Part shown: piece after piece, positions 7,762-16,381 of the stretch
How the letters are laid out: each line of letters starts with the position of its first letter
Numbering within the stretch: the stretch's first letter is position 1
DNA from: JAKJEP01 sp964580995
Lineage (GTDB): Bacteria > Planctomycetota > Phycisphaerae > Sedimentisphaerales > SM23-30
Direction of reading: 5' to 3'
Assembly: GCA_964580995.1 (NCBI GenBank)
Contig: CAZOMV010000017.1
Span: 1-64,000, forward strand
DNA: 64,000 nt
Notes under the pieces: generated by a model
Database searches by the model: none
Seen by the model: only the letters and a program-made list of their open reading frames with translations
What the model was told of the DNA's origin: nothing
Position numbers and translations under genes: made by a program

Positions 7762-10272
7762 ATGGCCAGAAAAACAATCACGTGCCGAAAAGAATCCGTG
7801 TCAGCCCATGCCGGGGGAGACGCCCGTACCGGTATGAGCGTCCCGGCTTTACAACAGGCGTTTTGCGAACATCTTTTTTATGTTCAGGGGCGCCATGCCC
7901 GGACGGCTTCGCGCAACGACGTATATCTGGCGGTGGCGTATGCGGTGCGGGATCGCATGTTTCAGCGGAGTGTGGGAACGATTCAGGCCCTGCTGCAGAA
8001 TCCGAAAGTGAAGCTTACCGCTTATTTATCGGCGGAGTATCTCATGGGTCCGCAGCTAGGGGTCAACCTGGTCAATCTGGGTATCTTTGAGGCGATGCGC
8101 GAGGCACTGGCCAACAATGGATTTGATCTGGAGGATGTGCTGGATCAGGAGGAAGAGCCGGGGCTGGGCAACGGCGGTCTGGGGCGGCTGGCGGCGTGTT
8201 ATCTGGATTCGCTGGCGACGATCGAGGCGCCGGCGCTGGGGTATGGGATTCGTTATGAGTTCGGCATCTTCGATCAGGAAATCCGGGATGGGTGGCAAGT
8301 GGAAGTGACGGACAAATGGCTGCGGTGGGGCAATCCGTGGGAAATCGCCCGGCCGGAACTGGCGGTGGAAGTTCCCTTCGGCGGGCGAACGGAAAGCTGG
8401 CGGGATGACCAGGGCCGATACCGGATGCGCTGGATTCCGGCGTATGTGGTGAAAGCGGTGCCGCATGATACGCCGATTCTGGGCTACCGGGTCAATAACT
8501 GTAACACCCTGCGGCTCTGGCGGGCGGAAGCGGTGGAGTCCTTTGATTTTGCCGCTTTCAATGTCGGGAATTATTTCCAGGCGGTGGAAGAGAAAATCAA
8601 GTCAGAAAATATCAGTAAGGTGCTGTATCCGAACGACCAGTCTCCGCAGGGCAAGACGCTGCGGCTCCAGCAGCAGTTTTTTTTCGTCTCCAGCGCGTTG
8701 CAGGACATGTTCCATATTCATCTGCGGTACGGGGGCCGGCCGGAGAATTTTTATAACCACTGGGCGGTGCAGTTGAATGATACGCACCCGGCGGTGGCGG
8801 TGGCGGAGCTGATGCGTCTGCTGGTGGACATACACGGGCTGGAGTGGGAGACGGCGTGGGATGTGACGGTGCGGACCATGGGATATACGAATCATACGCT
8901 GATGCCGGAGGCGTTGGAGAAATGGCCGGTGGGGCTGTTCGGGAGGCTGCTGCCGCGGCATCTGGAAATCATTTACGAGATCAACCGGCGGCTGCTGGAA
9001 GAGGTCCGGCGGCGGTATCCGGGGGACGAGGGCCGCGTCATAAGAATGTCCCTGATTGATGAGAAGGGCGAGCGTTCGATCCGCATGGCCCATCTGGCCT
9101 GTGCCGGCAGCCATGCCGTCAATGGGGTGGCCGCCCTGCATACCGAACTGCTTAAGCGCGAGGTACTGCCCGATTGGGTGGCGATGTACCCGCAGCGGTT
9201 TTACAGTATTACCAACGGCGTTTCGCCACGGCGTTTTCTGCTGCGGAGCAATCCGCGGCTGTCGGCTCTGATTACCGAAAAAATAGGAGATACCTGGCCG
9301 CGGCAACTGGATGAACTGCGGCGGCTGGAAGCGTTTGCGGATGATCCCGGTTTTCAGCGCCGCTGGCAGGAGGCGAAACGGGAAAACAAGCGGCGTCTGA
9401 CCAGGCTGATTCAGGAGCGAACGGGGGTGGAGGTGGCGCCGGATTCGCTTTTTGACATTCAGGTCAAGCGGATTCATGAATACAAGCGGCAGCATTTGAA
9501 TATTCTCCATATATTGACGCTGTACCTGCGTTTGAAGAGAAATCCGGATAGGGAAATCCCGGCCCGCACCTTTCTCTTCGGGGGCAAGGCGGCGCCGGCG
9601 TATCAGACCGCCAAGCTCATCATCAAGCTGATCACGTCCGCGGCGGAGGTTATCAACCGCGATCCGGAGGTTCGCGGTCGGCTCAAGGTGGTATTTTTCC
9701 CCGACTTCAACGTGAAAAATGCCCAGTTTATTTATCCGGCGGCGGATCTGTCGGAGCAGATTTCCACGGCGGGAATGGAAGCCAGCGGAACGGGCAATAT
9801 GAAATTTTCGCTCAACGGGGCGCTGACCATCGGGACGCTGGACGGTGCGAACATTGAAATTCGCGAGGCGGTAGAGTCGGAGAATTTTTTCCTGTTCGGT
9901 CTGAAAACCGAGCAGATCCGGGAAATCCGGCAGCGCGGGTATCAGCCGCGAGCCATCTATGAACAGAACACCGAGCTGCGCGGCGTCATCGACCTGATCA
10001 CCTCCGGGGCGCTGTCGAAAGGCGATGGCAATCTTTTCCGCCCATTGGTAGAAAATCTGCTGGGGAATGATCCATTTATGCTGCTGGCGGATTATCCGGA
10101 TTACATTGCCTGTCAGGAGAAAGTCAGCGACCTTTGGGGCAAACCGGCGGCCTGGAATCGTATGTCGATTCTCAATGTAGCGCGGATGGGCCGGTTTTCG
10201 TCTGATCGTTCCATCCGGGAATATTGTGAAAAAATCTGGCAGGTCAAACCGATCCCGGTTAACGACGTGTGA
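7762..10272 (+). CDS. glgP: Glycogen/starch phosphorylase
   Basis: Glycogen phosphorylase, 836 residues, the normal length for the GT35 family. It releases glucose-1-phosphate from alpha-1,4-glucan in the cytoplasm using pyridoxal phosphate. Diagnostic segments are LSAEYLMGPQLG, GLGNGGLGRLAACYLDSLA, the KRIHEYKRQHLN motif, and the cofactor site EASGTGNMKF with Schiff-base Lys681. The start ATG is preceded by aaaggaag. The gene for phosphofructokinase begins 40 bases after its stop on the same strand, so stored glucan breakdown and entry into glycolysis are probably co-expressed. The C-terminus (WNRMSILNVARMGRFSSDRSI) is intact. Confidence 0.97.
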   Translation: MARKTITCRKESVSAHAGGDARTGMSVPALQQAFCEHLFYVQGRHARTASRNDVYLAVAYAVRDRMFQRSVGTIQALLQNPKVKLTAYLSAEYLMGPQLGVNLVNLGIFEAMREALANNGFDLEDVLDQEEEPGLGNGGLGRLAACYLDSLATIEAPALGYGIRYEFGIFDQEIRDGWQVEVTDKWLRWGNPWEIARPELAVEVPFGGRTESWRDDQGRYRMRWIPAYVVKAVPHDTPILGYRVNNCNTLRLWRAEAVESFDFAAFNVGNYFQAVEEKIKSENISKVLYPNDQSPQGKTLRLQQQFFFVSSALQDMFHIHLRYGGRPENFYNHWAVQLNDTHPAVAVAELMRLLVDIHGLEWETAWDVTVRTMGYTNHTLMPEALEKWPVGLFGRLLPRHLEIIYEINRRLLEEVRRRYPGDEGRVIRMSLIDEKGERSIRMAHLACAGSHAVNGVAALHTELLKREVLPDWVAMYPQRFYSITNGVSPRRFLLRSNPRLSALITEKIGDTWPRQLDELRRLEAFADDPGFQRRWQEAKRENKRRLTRLIQERTGVEVAPDSLFDIQVKRIHEYKRQHLNILHILTLYLRLKRNPDREIPARTFLFGGKAAPAYQTAKLIIKLITSAAEVINRDPEVRGRLKVVFFPDFNVKNAQFIYPAADLSEQISTAGMEASGTGNMKFSLNGALTIGTLDGANIEIREAVESENFFLFGLKTEQIREIRQRGYQPRAIYEQNTELRGVIDLITSGALSKGDGNLFRPLVENLLGNDPFMLLADYPDYIACQEKVSDLWGKPAAWNRMSILNVARMGRFSSDRSIREYCEKIWQVKPIPVNDV

Positions 10273-10312
10273 GCTAAACCAGTGGATTTACAAAAACAGG
10301 AGCTTGCCGATC

Positions 10313-11575
10313 ATGGAAATTACGACCCTGGGCGAATGCCGTTTTCCCTCGCCGAAAAAAAAGTTTGTCAATGACCAGGACCGGATGCCGGAACTGGTGG
10401 TATTTAGGCAGGGGGTTGCCCCGGAGACGGGGAATCTCTTTGAGATGGCAGGACCGCGGGAGAGGCTGTTCTTTGATCCGGATCGGACGCAGGCCGGGAT
10501 TGTCACCTGCGGAGGCCTCTGTCCGGGTCTTAACAATGTCATCCGGTCGTTGTTTCTGGAGCTGCATTACGGATATGGTGTTCCCGAAGTCATCGGTTTT
10601 CGCGGCGGGTATCAGGGGCTGGATCCCAGATGTGGGCAGGAACCGTGGATTCTTACTCAGCAGATGGTGGACAAAATTCACAAAGAAGGCGGTACTGTGC
10701 TGGGAACTTCGCGGGGACCGGTGGATACGGAAATAGCGGTGGAAAATCTCATCCGACGTAAGGTCGATATCCTTTTCTGCATCGGGGGCGACGGGACCCA
10801 GCGTGGGGCTTTTGCCCTGTATGAAACGGCCAAAAAACACGGATATCCCTTGTCGGTGGTGGGAGTGCCCAAAACCATCGACAACGATGTGCAATACGTC
10901 ATGCGAACCTTCGGGTATTTGACGGCGTTGGATGAATCGCGCCGGGTTATTGATGCCGCCCACACGGAGGCCCATAGCCGATTGAACGGCGTCAGCCTGG
11001 TCAAGCTCATGGGGCGCAATGCAGGATTTATTGCCGCCGGAGCTACGATTGCCAGCCAGGATGTGAATTTTACCCTCATTCCCGAATTGCCTTTTACGCT
11101 GGAGGGATCCGGCGGATTTCTGGCGGCCCTGAAGAAAAGGATTGTAGCTCGCAGCCACGCGGTCATCGTGGTGGCGGAAGGTGCAGGACAAGACCTCATA
11201 CCGGGCGAATCGAAGGTGAAAGATGCCTCCGGCCACACGCAACTTAAGGAAATCGGTTTGTTTCTGCGCGAAAAAATTGAGGCTTTTTTCAAGGCGGAGG
11301 CGATTCCCATCACCATTCGCTACTTCGACCCCAGCTATCAATTGTGCAGTATGCCGGCCAACTGTGAGGACGCGATTATGTGCGATCAGTATGCGCGGCA
11401 GGCGGTACATGCCGCCATGGCCGGCAAGACGGGGCTGGTCATCGGGATGATCCACGGCACTTTTATCCATGTTCCGTCCGGCCTGATTGCGACCGCCAAA
11501 AAGCGGCTGGATCTGGATGGTCTGATCTGGCAGGCGGTTCTGGCGGCAACGGGCCAGCCTTCCCGATTCGAGTAG
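10313..11575 (+). CDS. pfk: 6-phosphofructokinase, atypical long ATP-PFK type
   Basis: Phosphofructokinase of 420 residues, phosphorylating fructose-6-phosphate. Motifs are TCGGLCPGLNNVIR (phosphate donor binding), GTSRGPVD, GGDGTQRGA (158-166), PKTIDND (186-192) and VKLMGRNAGFIA. Gly161 in GGDGT is the residue of ATP-dependent enzymes, whereas Lys187 in PKTIDND is shared with PPi-dependent enzymes and with the plant/trypanosomatid-like ATP-PFK clade. This pairing suggests the latter clade and ATP use, but it needs biochemical proof. The ATG at 10313, with aggagc upstream, is preferred; an in-frame ATG at 10226 inside glgP would add 29 unlikely residues. It forms a pair with glgP. Confidence 0.93.
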   Translation: MEITTLGECRFPSPKKKFVNDQDRMPELVVFRQGVAPETGNLFEMAGPRERLFFDPDRTQAGIVTCGGLCPGLNNVIRSLFLELHYGYGVPEVIGFRGGYQGLDPRCGQEPWILTQQMVDKIHKEGGTVLGTSRGPVDTEIAVENLIRRKVDILFCIGGDGTQRGAFALYETAKKHGYPLSVVGVPKTIDNDVQYVMRTFGYLTALDESRRVIDAAHTEAHSRLNGVSLVKLMGRNAGFIAAGATIASQDVNFTLIPELPFTLEGSGGFLAALKKRIVARSHAVIVVAEGAGQDLIPGESKVKDASGHTQLKEIGLFLREKIEAFFKAEAIPITIRYFDPSYQLCSMPANCEDAIMCDQYARQAVHAAMAGKTGLVIGMIHGTFIHVPSGLIATAKKRLDLDGLIWQAVLAATGQPSRFE

Positions 11576-11616
11576 GCAGAAACAACAGCGGTTGTGAAAA
11601 GGGAAATAATGAAATA

Positions 11617-11635
11617 AAAAGGAACCTTTCCTTTT
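11617..11635. terminator. Bidirectional hairpin between convergent pfk and cyclase genes
   Basis: aaaagga, loop acctt, tcctttt: a perfect 7-bp stem. Read on the minus strand it is followed by a T-rich tract (tttatttcattattt), fitting a terminator for the cyclase gene. The stem is AT-rich, so strength is doubtful. Confidence 0.45.
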
Positions 11636-11697
11636 GGCTGGTGAAAGTGGCGAGAGAGGTGATTACCAAGGGTTTTAACCCGGTCCGATCCTACTCA

Positions 11698-13470
11698 TCA
11701 CTTTGTTTCCAGGAACCAGACACCCTGCCATGATTCATCCGGCGGTTGGGAGCGGAGTTGGCGAATTCGATCCAGGAAAAGCCGGGAGGGTCCATCATGG
11801 GGGGAAACCTCCAGGCAAGCCTTGCACAAAACCTCTGCCTGGTCCCACTGCCGGTTACGATAGGCAGCCAGCGCCAGTGAGAACCGCTGGCAAATTTCCA
11901 GGATAACTTCCGGTACCTGGCCTTTTAAACCCAGTAACTCAAAAACGCGTATGGGTTCCATCTTGCCTTTGGGTACGAGCAAATCAATTTCCCGGGTGAC
12001 GAAGTCCGTTCCGGCGGCCCGACAGGCGGCCTCACTCAACAATATCTCCGTGCCATAGATTCGATTGGCTTGTTCGAGCCGCTGGCCCAGATTTACGGTA
12101 TCGCCGATTACGGTATAACTGCGGGCGTTCTCCGCACCGATATTGCCGACGATGACTTCACCGGTGCTAATCCCGATCCGAAGATCGATGGGCGGCAGGT
12201 CCTTACGCAAACCGGTCAACTCGGCCAATTCGTCGCGTAAAGTGCCCAGCGCTTGCAACTGGCCCAGGGCCGCTCGGCAGGCCAACAGGGCGTGGTTATC
12301 ATCGGCGGAGAAAGGCGGCCCCCAGAAGGCCATGAGGGCATCACCGATAAATTTGTCAATGACACCCAGGTTCTGCTGCACGGCCTGCGCTTGCAGTGAG
12401 AAATGACGGTTGAGCAGGTTCACCATGCGGCTGGGCGTGAGATGCTCACTGATGCCGGTGAAGCCGACCAGGTCGGCAAAGGATACCGTCATTACCCGCC
12501 GTCCGCTGTCTGCTACGCCCGGCTGAAGGATGACCTGATCCAGGACACGCGGGTCAATGTACTTGCCAAAGGTTTGTTTGATCTGTTCTTTGGCACGAAG
12601 TTCCCGGATAAAAAAGTTGAAGGATTGCGTCAAACCTCCGATCTCATCCTGCGAAATCACCGGCAGTTCGACGTCCAGATTTCCTTTTTCCACATCGTCC
12701 AATCCGGCAACCAGAGAATGAATCGGCTTGACCAGGCGACGGGTAATAAAGGCGGCCAGGATCAGGCCCAGCAGCATGGCGGCCAGCGTGATGAAGAATG
12801 CCAGCCGCTTGACCCATAGCTCTCGTTTGGGACTTTCTTCTGCGGCCTGGCGTGTCATGGCGGCAATCTGATCCTGAAGCTGAGTCCATTGTTTCTGAAC
12901 CGTGGCCTGAAGATCCTTTATCACTTCCAGAAGGTCGCCGGCCCGCTGAGGCTGACCGGCGAGTTGCAGATTGATTACCTCACGCTGGCGCGTGCTGATA
13001 ATCGTGAAAACCGGGTCTATCTGATTCAGCAGGGTACGAATTTCGTCCAGTTCTTTGGGATGGTGTTCCTGAGCGACCGGCAAATGGATTAATTTTTGAA
13101 CTGTGGCATACTCGGTTGTCAGTTTTTCGAAGTAGGTTTCGTAATTTTCGCGTGCCTCCTCCGCCCTCAGGGTGTTGGGATCGTCGCTGGTGAGAGCGTA
13201 ATACCAGCGTTCAAAGGCCAGCTGTCGACGCATGCCATATTTATCGAGATTCTCCAGGGCCTTGGTCAGGGGGATACCGCGGCTGGCAATAATCTGCATC
13301 TCCTGCTGCAGCATGTTAATATGGTAGAGAAATAACCCGGCCACGATGAGGTTCAGACACAGCAGGATCACCGCCAGGCCAAAGATTTTTTTTGCAATAC
13401 TCATTCGAACAGCCATAGGTTCATTGTTTGGAGTTGGGCAGTTGGTGTCAAGTGCATTTTCCACAAACAT
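11698..13470 (-). CDS. Membrane-bound class III adenylate cyclase with HAMP domain
   Basis: A 590-residue receptor-type cyclase. It has TM1 near residues 28-50, a helical periplasmic four-helix-bundle-like sensor (about 51-220), TM2 near 222-245, a HAMP domain (about 246-300) and a class III cyclase domain. The metal aspartates are in SFADLVGFT and FIGDALMAF; the adenine-selecting Lys is in IDKFIGD, and IGDTVNLGQRLEQANR supplies the Asp and the transition-state Asn/Arg. All catalytic positions appear present, so it should make cAMP. The C-terminal ~90 residues include a short TPR-like helical part. The start is uncertain: ATG at 13470, or the ATGs at 13416 and 13404, none with a strong ribosome binding site. 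It is divergent from the RND efflux operon. Confidence 0.88.
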   Translation of the reverse strand: MFVENALDTNCPTPNNEPMAVRMSIAKKIFGLAVILLCLNLIVAGLFLYHINMLQQEMQIIASRGIPLTKALENLDKYGMRRQLAFERWYYALTSDDPNTLRAEEARENYETYFEKLTTEYATVQKLIHLPVAQEHHPKELDEIRTLLNQIDPVFTIISTRQREVINLQLAGQPQRAGDLLEVIKDLQATVQKQWTQLQDQIAAMTRQAAEESPKRELWVKRLAFFITLAAMLLGLILAAFITRRLVKPIHSLVAGLDDVEKGNLDVELPVISQDEIGGLTQSFNFFIRELRAKEQIKQTFGKYIDPRVLDQVILQPGVADSGRRVMTVSFADLVGFTGISEHLTPSRMVNLLNRHFSLQAQAVQQNLGVIDKFIGDALMAFWGPPFSADDNHALLACRAALGQLQALGTLRDELAELTGLRKDLPPIDLRIGISTGEVIVGNIGAENARSYTVIGDTVNLGQRLEQANRIYGTEILLSEAACRAAGTDFVTREIDLLVPKGKMEPIRVFELLGLKGQVPEVILEICQRFSLALAAYRNRQWDQAEVLCKACLEVSPHDGPSRLFLDRIRQLRSQPPDESWQGVWFLETK

Positions 13471-13499
13471 TTACTAAAAACTAAATGGTATAAAATGGC

Positions 13500-13528
13500 T
13501 TGACAGACAAAGGGAAGTCATTCAGAAT
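13500..13528 (+). promoter_or_regulatory. Putative sigma-70 promoter for the RND efflux operon
   Basis: ttgaca at 13500-13505 and cagaat at 13523-13528 with a 17-base spacer. The -35 is a consensus match and the -10 matches four of six positions. It lies about 40 bases upstream of the outer-membrane factor gene. Confidence 0.4.
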
Positions 13529-13566
13529 AGAATTTACATTATCGTAGAAATGACTATATTTAAGTT

Positions 13567-15207
13567 ATGAATGAGAAGATACACCGAGGATTCATGCTGC
13601 GAATTATAAAACACTGTCTAACAAATACTTATGTGTTTAGGAAGCCCGGATTATCTGTTTTTGCAGCGATACTGTTGGTGTTGGTATCTTCCTGCAAAGT
13701 GGGGCCGGATTATGAAACCCCCAAGGCTAAAGTTGCTGAGCAGTGGATGGAAGATTCCGCCCCTGTCACTGGAACCGATAGTGCAGCGGAGACCTTATGG
13801 TGGCAGGGTTTTGAGGATGCGGTACTCAATCAATTGATTGACAGAGCCTATCAGAACAACTTGTCCCTCCAGATAGCCGGCGCCCGTATACTGGAGGCGC
13901 GGGCCAGACTCAACCAGACCATCGGCAATTTGTTTCCCCAGCAGCAGGTTATTACCGGGGATCTCAATTATACCCGGCTGAATGACGGCCTGATTTCCAA
14001 ACTTCCCGGTATTAATCAGGACCATGTGACCGATCAACTGTTGTTTGCCGCCGCGTGGGAAATTGATTTTTGGGGGAAGTATCGGCGGAGCATCGAGGCC
14101 GAGGAGGCATCTTTTCTGGGATCGGTTGCCGCTTATGAGGATGCGCTGATTACGCTAATCTCGGATGTGGCCGCCAGCTATGTGAATATACGGACCCTGG
14201 AGGAACGGCTGGGTGTGGCGGCGCGAAATGTGGAGACGCAAAAAGAGAGCCTGCGTATTGCGACGGTGCAGTTCCAGGCGGGAGAGACGGGAGAACGTGA
14301 CGTGCAGCAGGCCACGACGCAACTGGCGCAGACGGAGGCACAAATTCCCCGGCTGGAAGAAACGCTCCGCCAAACCAAAAATGGGCTGGCGGTACTGCTG
14401 GGGGAGACGCCCGATCAGATGGACCAGATTTTGAGCGGGCCAGGGCGGATTCCTCCCTCCCCTGCCTGTGTGGCGGCGGGTATTCCGAGGGATTTGCTGC
14501 GCCGCCGTCCGGATGTGCGTCAGGCCGAACTGGCCGCCGCTTCGAAGTCAGCGCTGATCGGGGTGGCCACGGCCGAAATGTATCCCTCTTTTTCCTTATC
14601 CGGTCAGTTGGGAGCGTCGGCCAATAATCAGGGGCAAAATTCTCTGACGGATATTTTTAACTGGTCCAGCCGCGACCTCAGTGTCGGGGCCGGATTTACT
14701 TTTCCAATATTCAACTACGGCCGGCTGGTTAATCAGGTGCGCGTGCAGGATGCGCAATTTCAACAGGCAGTACTCAATTATCAGAATACCGTGTTGGTGG
14801 CGCAGCAGGAAGTGGAAAATGGGTTGACCAGTTTTTCCTGCCAACAACGGGCAGTCGATCTTCTGACGCAGGCGGCATCCGCGGCCCGCCGGTCCACGGA
14901 GCTGGCCATGCTGCAATACAAGGAAGGCCAAACGGATTATACCACGGTGCTGACGGCGGAGCAGTCGCAATTGGCGGTGGAGGATGCGCTGGCCAGCAGC
15001 CGGGGCGGGGTGGTGCAGGGAATTATTTCGGTTTACCGGGCGCTGGGAGGCGGATGGGAAATGCGCCAGGGCCATGATGTGATTTCGGATGCAACCAAGG
15101 CGGAAATGGCGGAACGTACCCCTTGGGGCAAGCTGCTGGAGCCGTCGCAGCATATGCCGCAGCCTGTGGTGGAAAAGGAAACCACCCGTGCGGAGGAAGG
15201 CCAATAA
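13567..15207 (+). CDS. RND efflux outer membrane lipoprotein (NodT/OprM family)
   Basis: A 546-residue outer membrane factor of the TolC/OprM type, forming the outer channel of a tripartite efflux pump. The N-terminus is a lipoprotein signal with lipobox LVSSC (Cys43), followed by KVGPDYETPKA, the usual opening of NodT-family proteins. Repeats of the channel fold are visible: WWQGFEDAVLNQLIDRAYQNNLSLQIAGARILEARA and the related second half, plus the conserved IPRDLLRRRPDVRQAE and GAGFTFPIFNYGR. It is the first gene of the operon, 28 bases before the adaptor. The ATG at 13567 gives a rather long pre-signal segment; the internal ATG ten codons on (13594) is an alternative. Confidence 0.95.
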   Translation: MNEKIHRGFMLRIIKHCLTNTYVFRKPGLSVFAAILLVLVSSCKVGPDYETPKAKVAEQWMEDSAPVTGTDSAAETLWWQGFEDAVLNQLIDRAYQNNLSLQIAGARILEARARLNQTIGNLFPQQQVITGDLNYTRLNDGLISKLPGINQDHVTDQLLFAAAWEIDFWGKYRRSIEAEEASFLGSVAAYEDALITLISDVAASYVNIRTLEERLGVAARNVETQKESLRIATVQFQAGETGERDVQQATTQLAQTEAQIPRLEETLRQTKNGLAVLLGETPDQMDQILSGPGRIPPSPACVAAGIPRDLLRRRPDVRQAELAAASKSALIGVATAEMYPSFSLSGQLGASANNQGQNSLTDIFNWSSRDLSVGAGFTFPIFNYGRLVNQVRVQDAQFQQAVLNYQNTVLVAQQEVENGLTSFSCQQRAVDLLTQAASAARRSTELAMLQYKEGQTDYTTVLTAEQSQLAVEDALASSRGGVVQGIISVYRALGGGWEMRQGHDVISDATKAEMAERTPWGKLLEPSQHMPQPVVEKETTRAEEGQ

Positions 15208-15235
15208 CCTCGGAAAAACGGGAGCATAAAAAACC

Positions 15236-16360
15236 ATGAGAATAAAATTATTTTTACTAGGGGGATGTTGGCTGGCGGCAACGGTATTTGGGACCGGCTG
15301 CCGCAAGCCTGTCGAAGCCCCGCCGCCGGTTCCGCCATCGGTTACTGTGTGCCATCCGACACAGGAGATGGTTACCGATTCGATTGAGCTGACGGGGGTG
15401 GCGGCCGCCTCGCGGAGTGTGGATCTGGTGGCCCGGGTGTCGGGTTATCTGCAAAAGGTCAATTTTGAGGACGGACTGTTTGTCGAGGAGGGGCAACTCC
15501 TGTTCGTGATTGAGCCGGACACGTATGAGCAGCAGATGCGGCTGGCACAGGCGGAACTGACCAAGTCGCAGGCGGAGTATGACCGACAGACGGAATTGAT
15601 GAAGAATAACGCTACCTCGGTGGCGAATGTGGAAAAATGGCTGAGTCAGCGGGATCAAGCGACGGCCCAGGTCGAGCTGGCGAAACTAAACCTGGGTTAT
15701 ACCAGCGTATCGGCGCCATTCAGCGGATATATCGGTCGGCGTCAGGTAGATCCGGGCAACCTGGTCGGTCCCAGCGGGAATACCCGGCTGGCGACGCTCG
15801 ATCAGATTATCCCAATTTACGTGTACTTTAATCTGAACGAGCGTGATGCCCTGCAAATTCGCGAAATGATGCAGAAGCAGGGAATGGAGGCGGCTGGTGG
15901 AGCGGTAGGAAAGGCGCCGGTGTTCGTTGGCTTACAGAATGAGGAAGGCTACCCGCATGAGGGGACACTCGATTTCGTGGACCGGTCTGTCAGCACGTCC
16001 ACGGGAACCATTGAGATGCGTGCGGTAGTGAAAAACGAGGACAAGACATTTTTCCCGGGGTTATTCGCCCGAATAAAAATCCCGTTTGGCGAGGCAAAAC
16101 CAATGCTGATCGTACCCGGTGCGGCTTTCGGCAATGACCAGGAGGGTGATTATGTGCTGGTGGTGGGAGACGGGGACATCGTGGCCCGGCGCACCGTGGT
16201 GAAAGGACCTATGACCAAAGCTGGTTGTTCTGTCCGAAGCGGACTGGCGCCGGAAGACCGTGTCATTGTCAGCGGGCTGATGAATGCCAGGCCCGGCTCC
16301 AAAGTTACAGTGACAAACCAAAACGCAGATGAACATAGCTCGACCATTCTGGCTCGTTAA
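15236..16360 (+). CDS. RND efflux periplasmic adaptor (membrane fusion protein)
   Basis: A 374-residue adaptor of the AcrA/MexA type, linking the inner-membrane pump to the outer channel. It begins with a lipoprotein-like signal ending GTGC (Cys22). The order of domains is the usual one: membrane-proximal/lipoyl half (VDLVARVSGYLQKVNFEDGLFVEEGQLLFVIEPDTYE), an alpha-helical hairpin (about 95-145), the second lipoyl half (YTSVSAPFSGYIGRRQVDPGNLV) and beta-barrel with DRSVSTSTGTIEMRAVV. Length is typical. The RND pump starts 22 bases downstream, so the three genes are one operon. The substrate cannot be predicted. Confidence 0.95.
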   Translation: MRIKLFLLGGCWLAATVFGTGCRKPVEAPPPVPPSVTVCHPTQEMVTDSIELTGVAAASRSVDLVARVSGYLQKVNFEDGLFVEEGQLLFVIEPDTYEQQMRLAQAELTKSQAEYDRQTELMKNNATSVANVEKWLSQRDQATAQVELAKLNLGYTSVSAPFSGYIGRRQVDPGNLVGPSGNTRLATLDQIIPIYVYFNLNERDALQIREMMQKQGMEAAGGAVGKAPVFVGLQNEEGYPHEGTLDFVDRSVSTSTGTIEMRAVVKNEDKTFFPGLFARIKIPFGEAKPMLIVPGAAFGNDQEGDYVLVVGDGDIVARRTVVKGPMTKAGCSVRSGLAPEDRVIVSGLMNARPGSKVTVTNQNADEHSSTILAR

Positions 16361-16381
16361 CTATTTTTGTGAAAGGTTCTC

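Noticed and set aside
8602..9510. 302-codon antisense open frame inside glgP
   Set aside because: GC-rich antisense shadow with no support.
10274..11470. 398-codon antisense open frame over phosphofructokinase
   Set aside because: Complement of a clear enzyme gene, with no recognisable motif.
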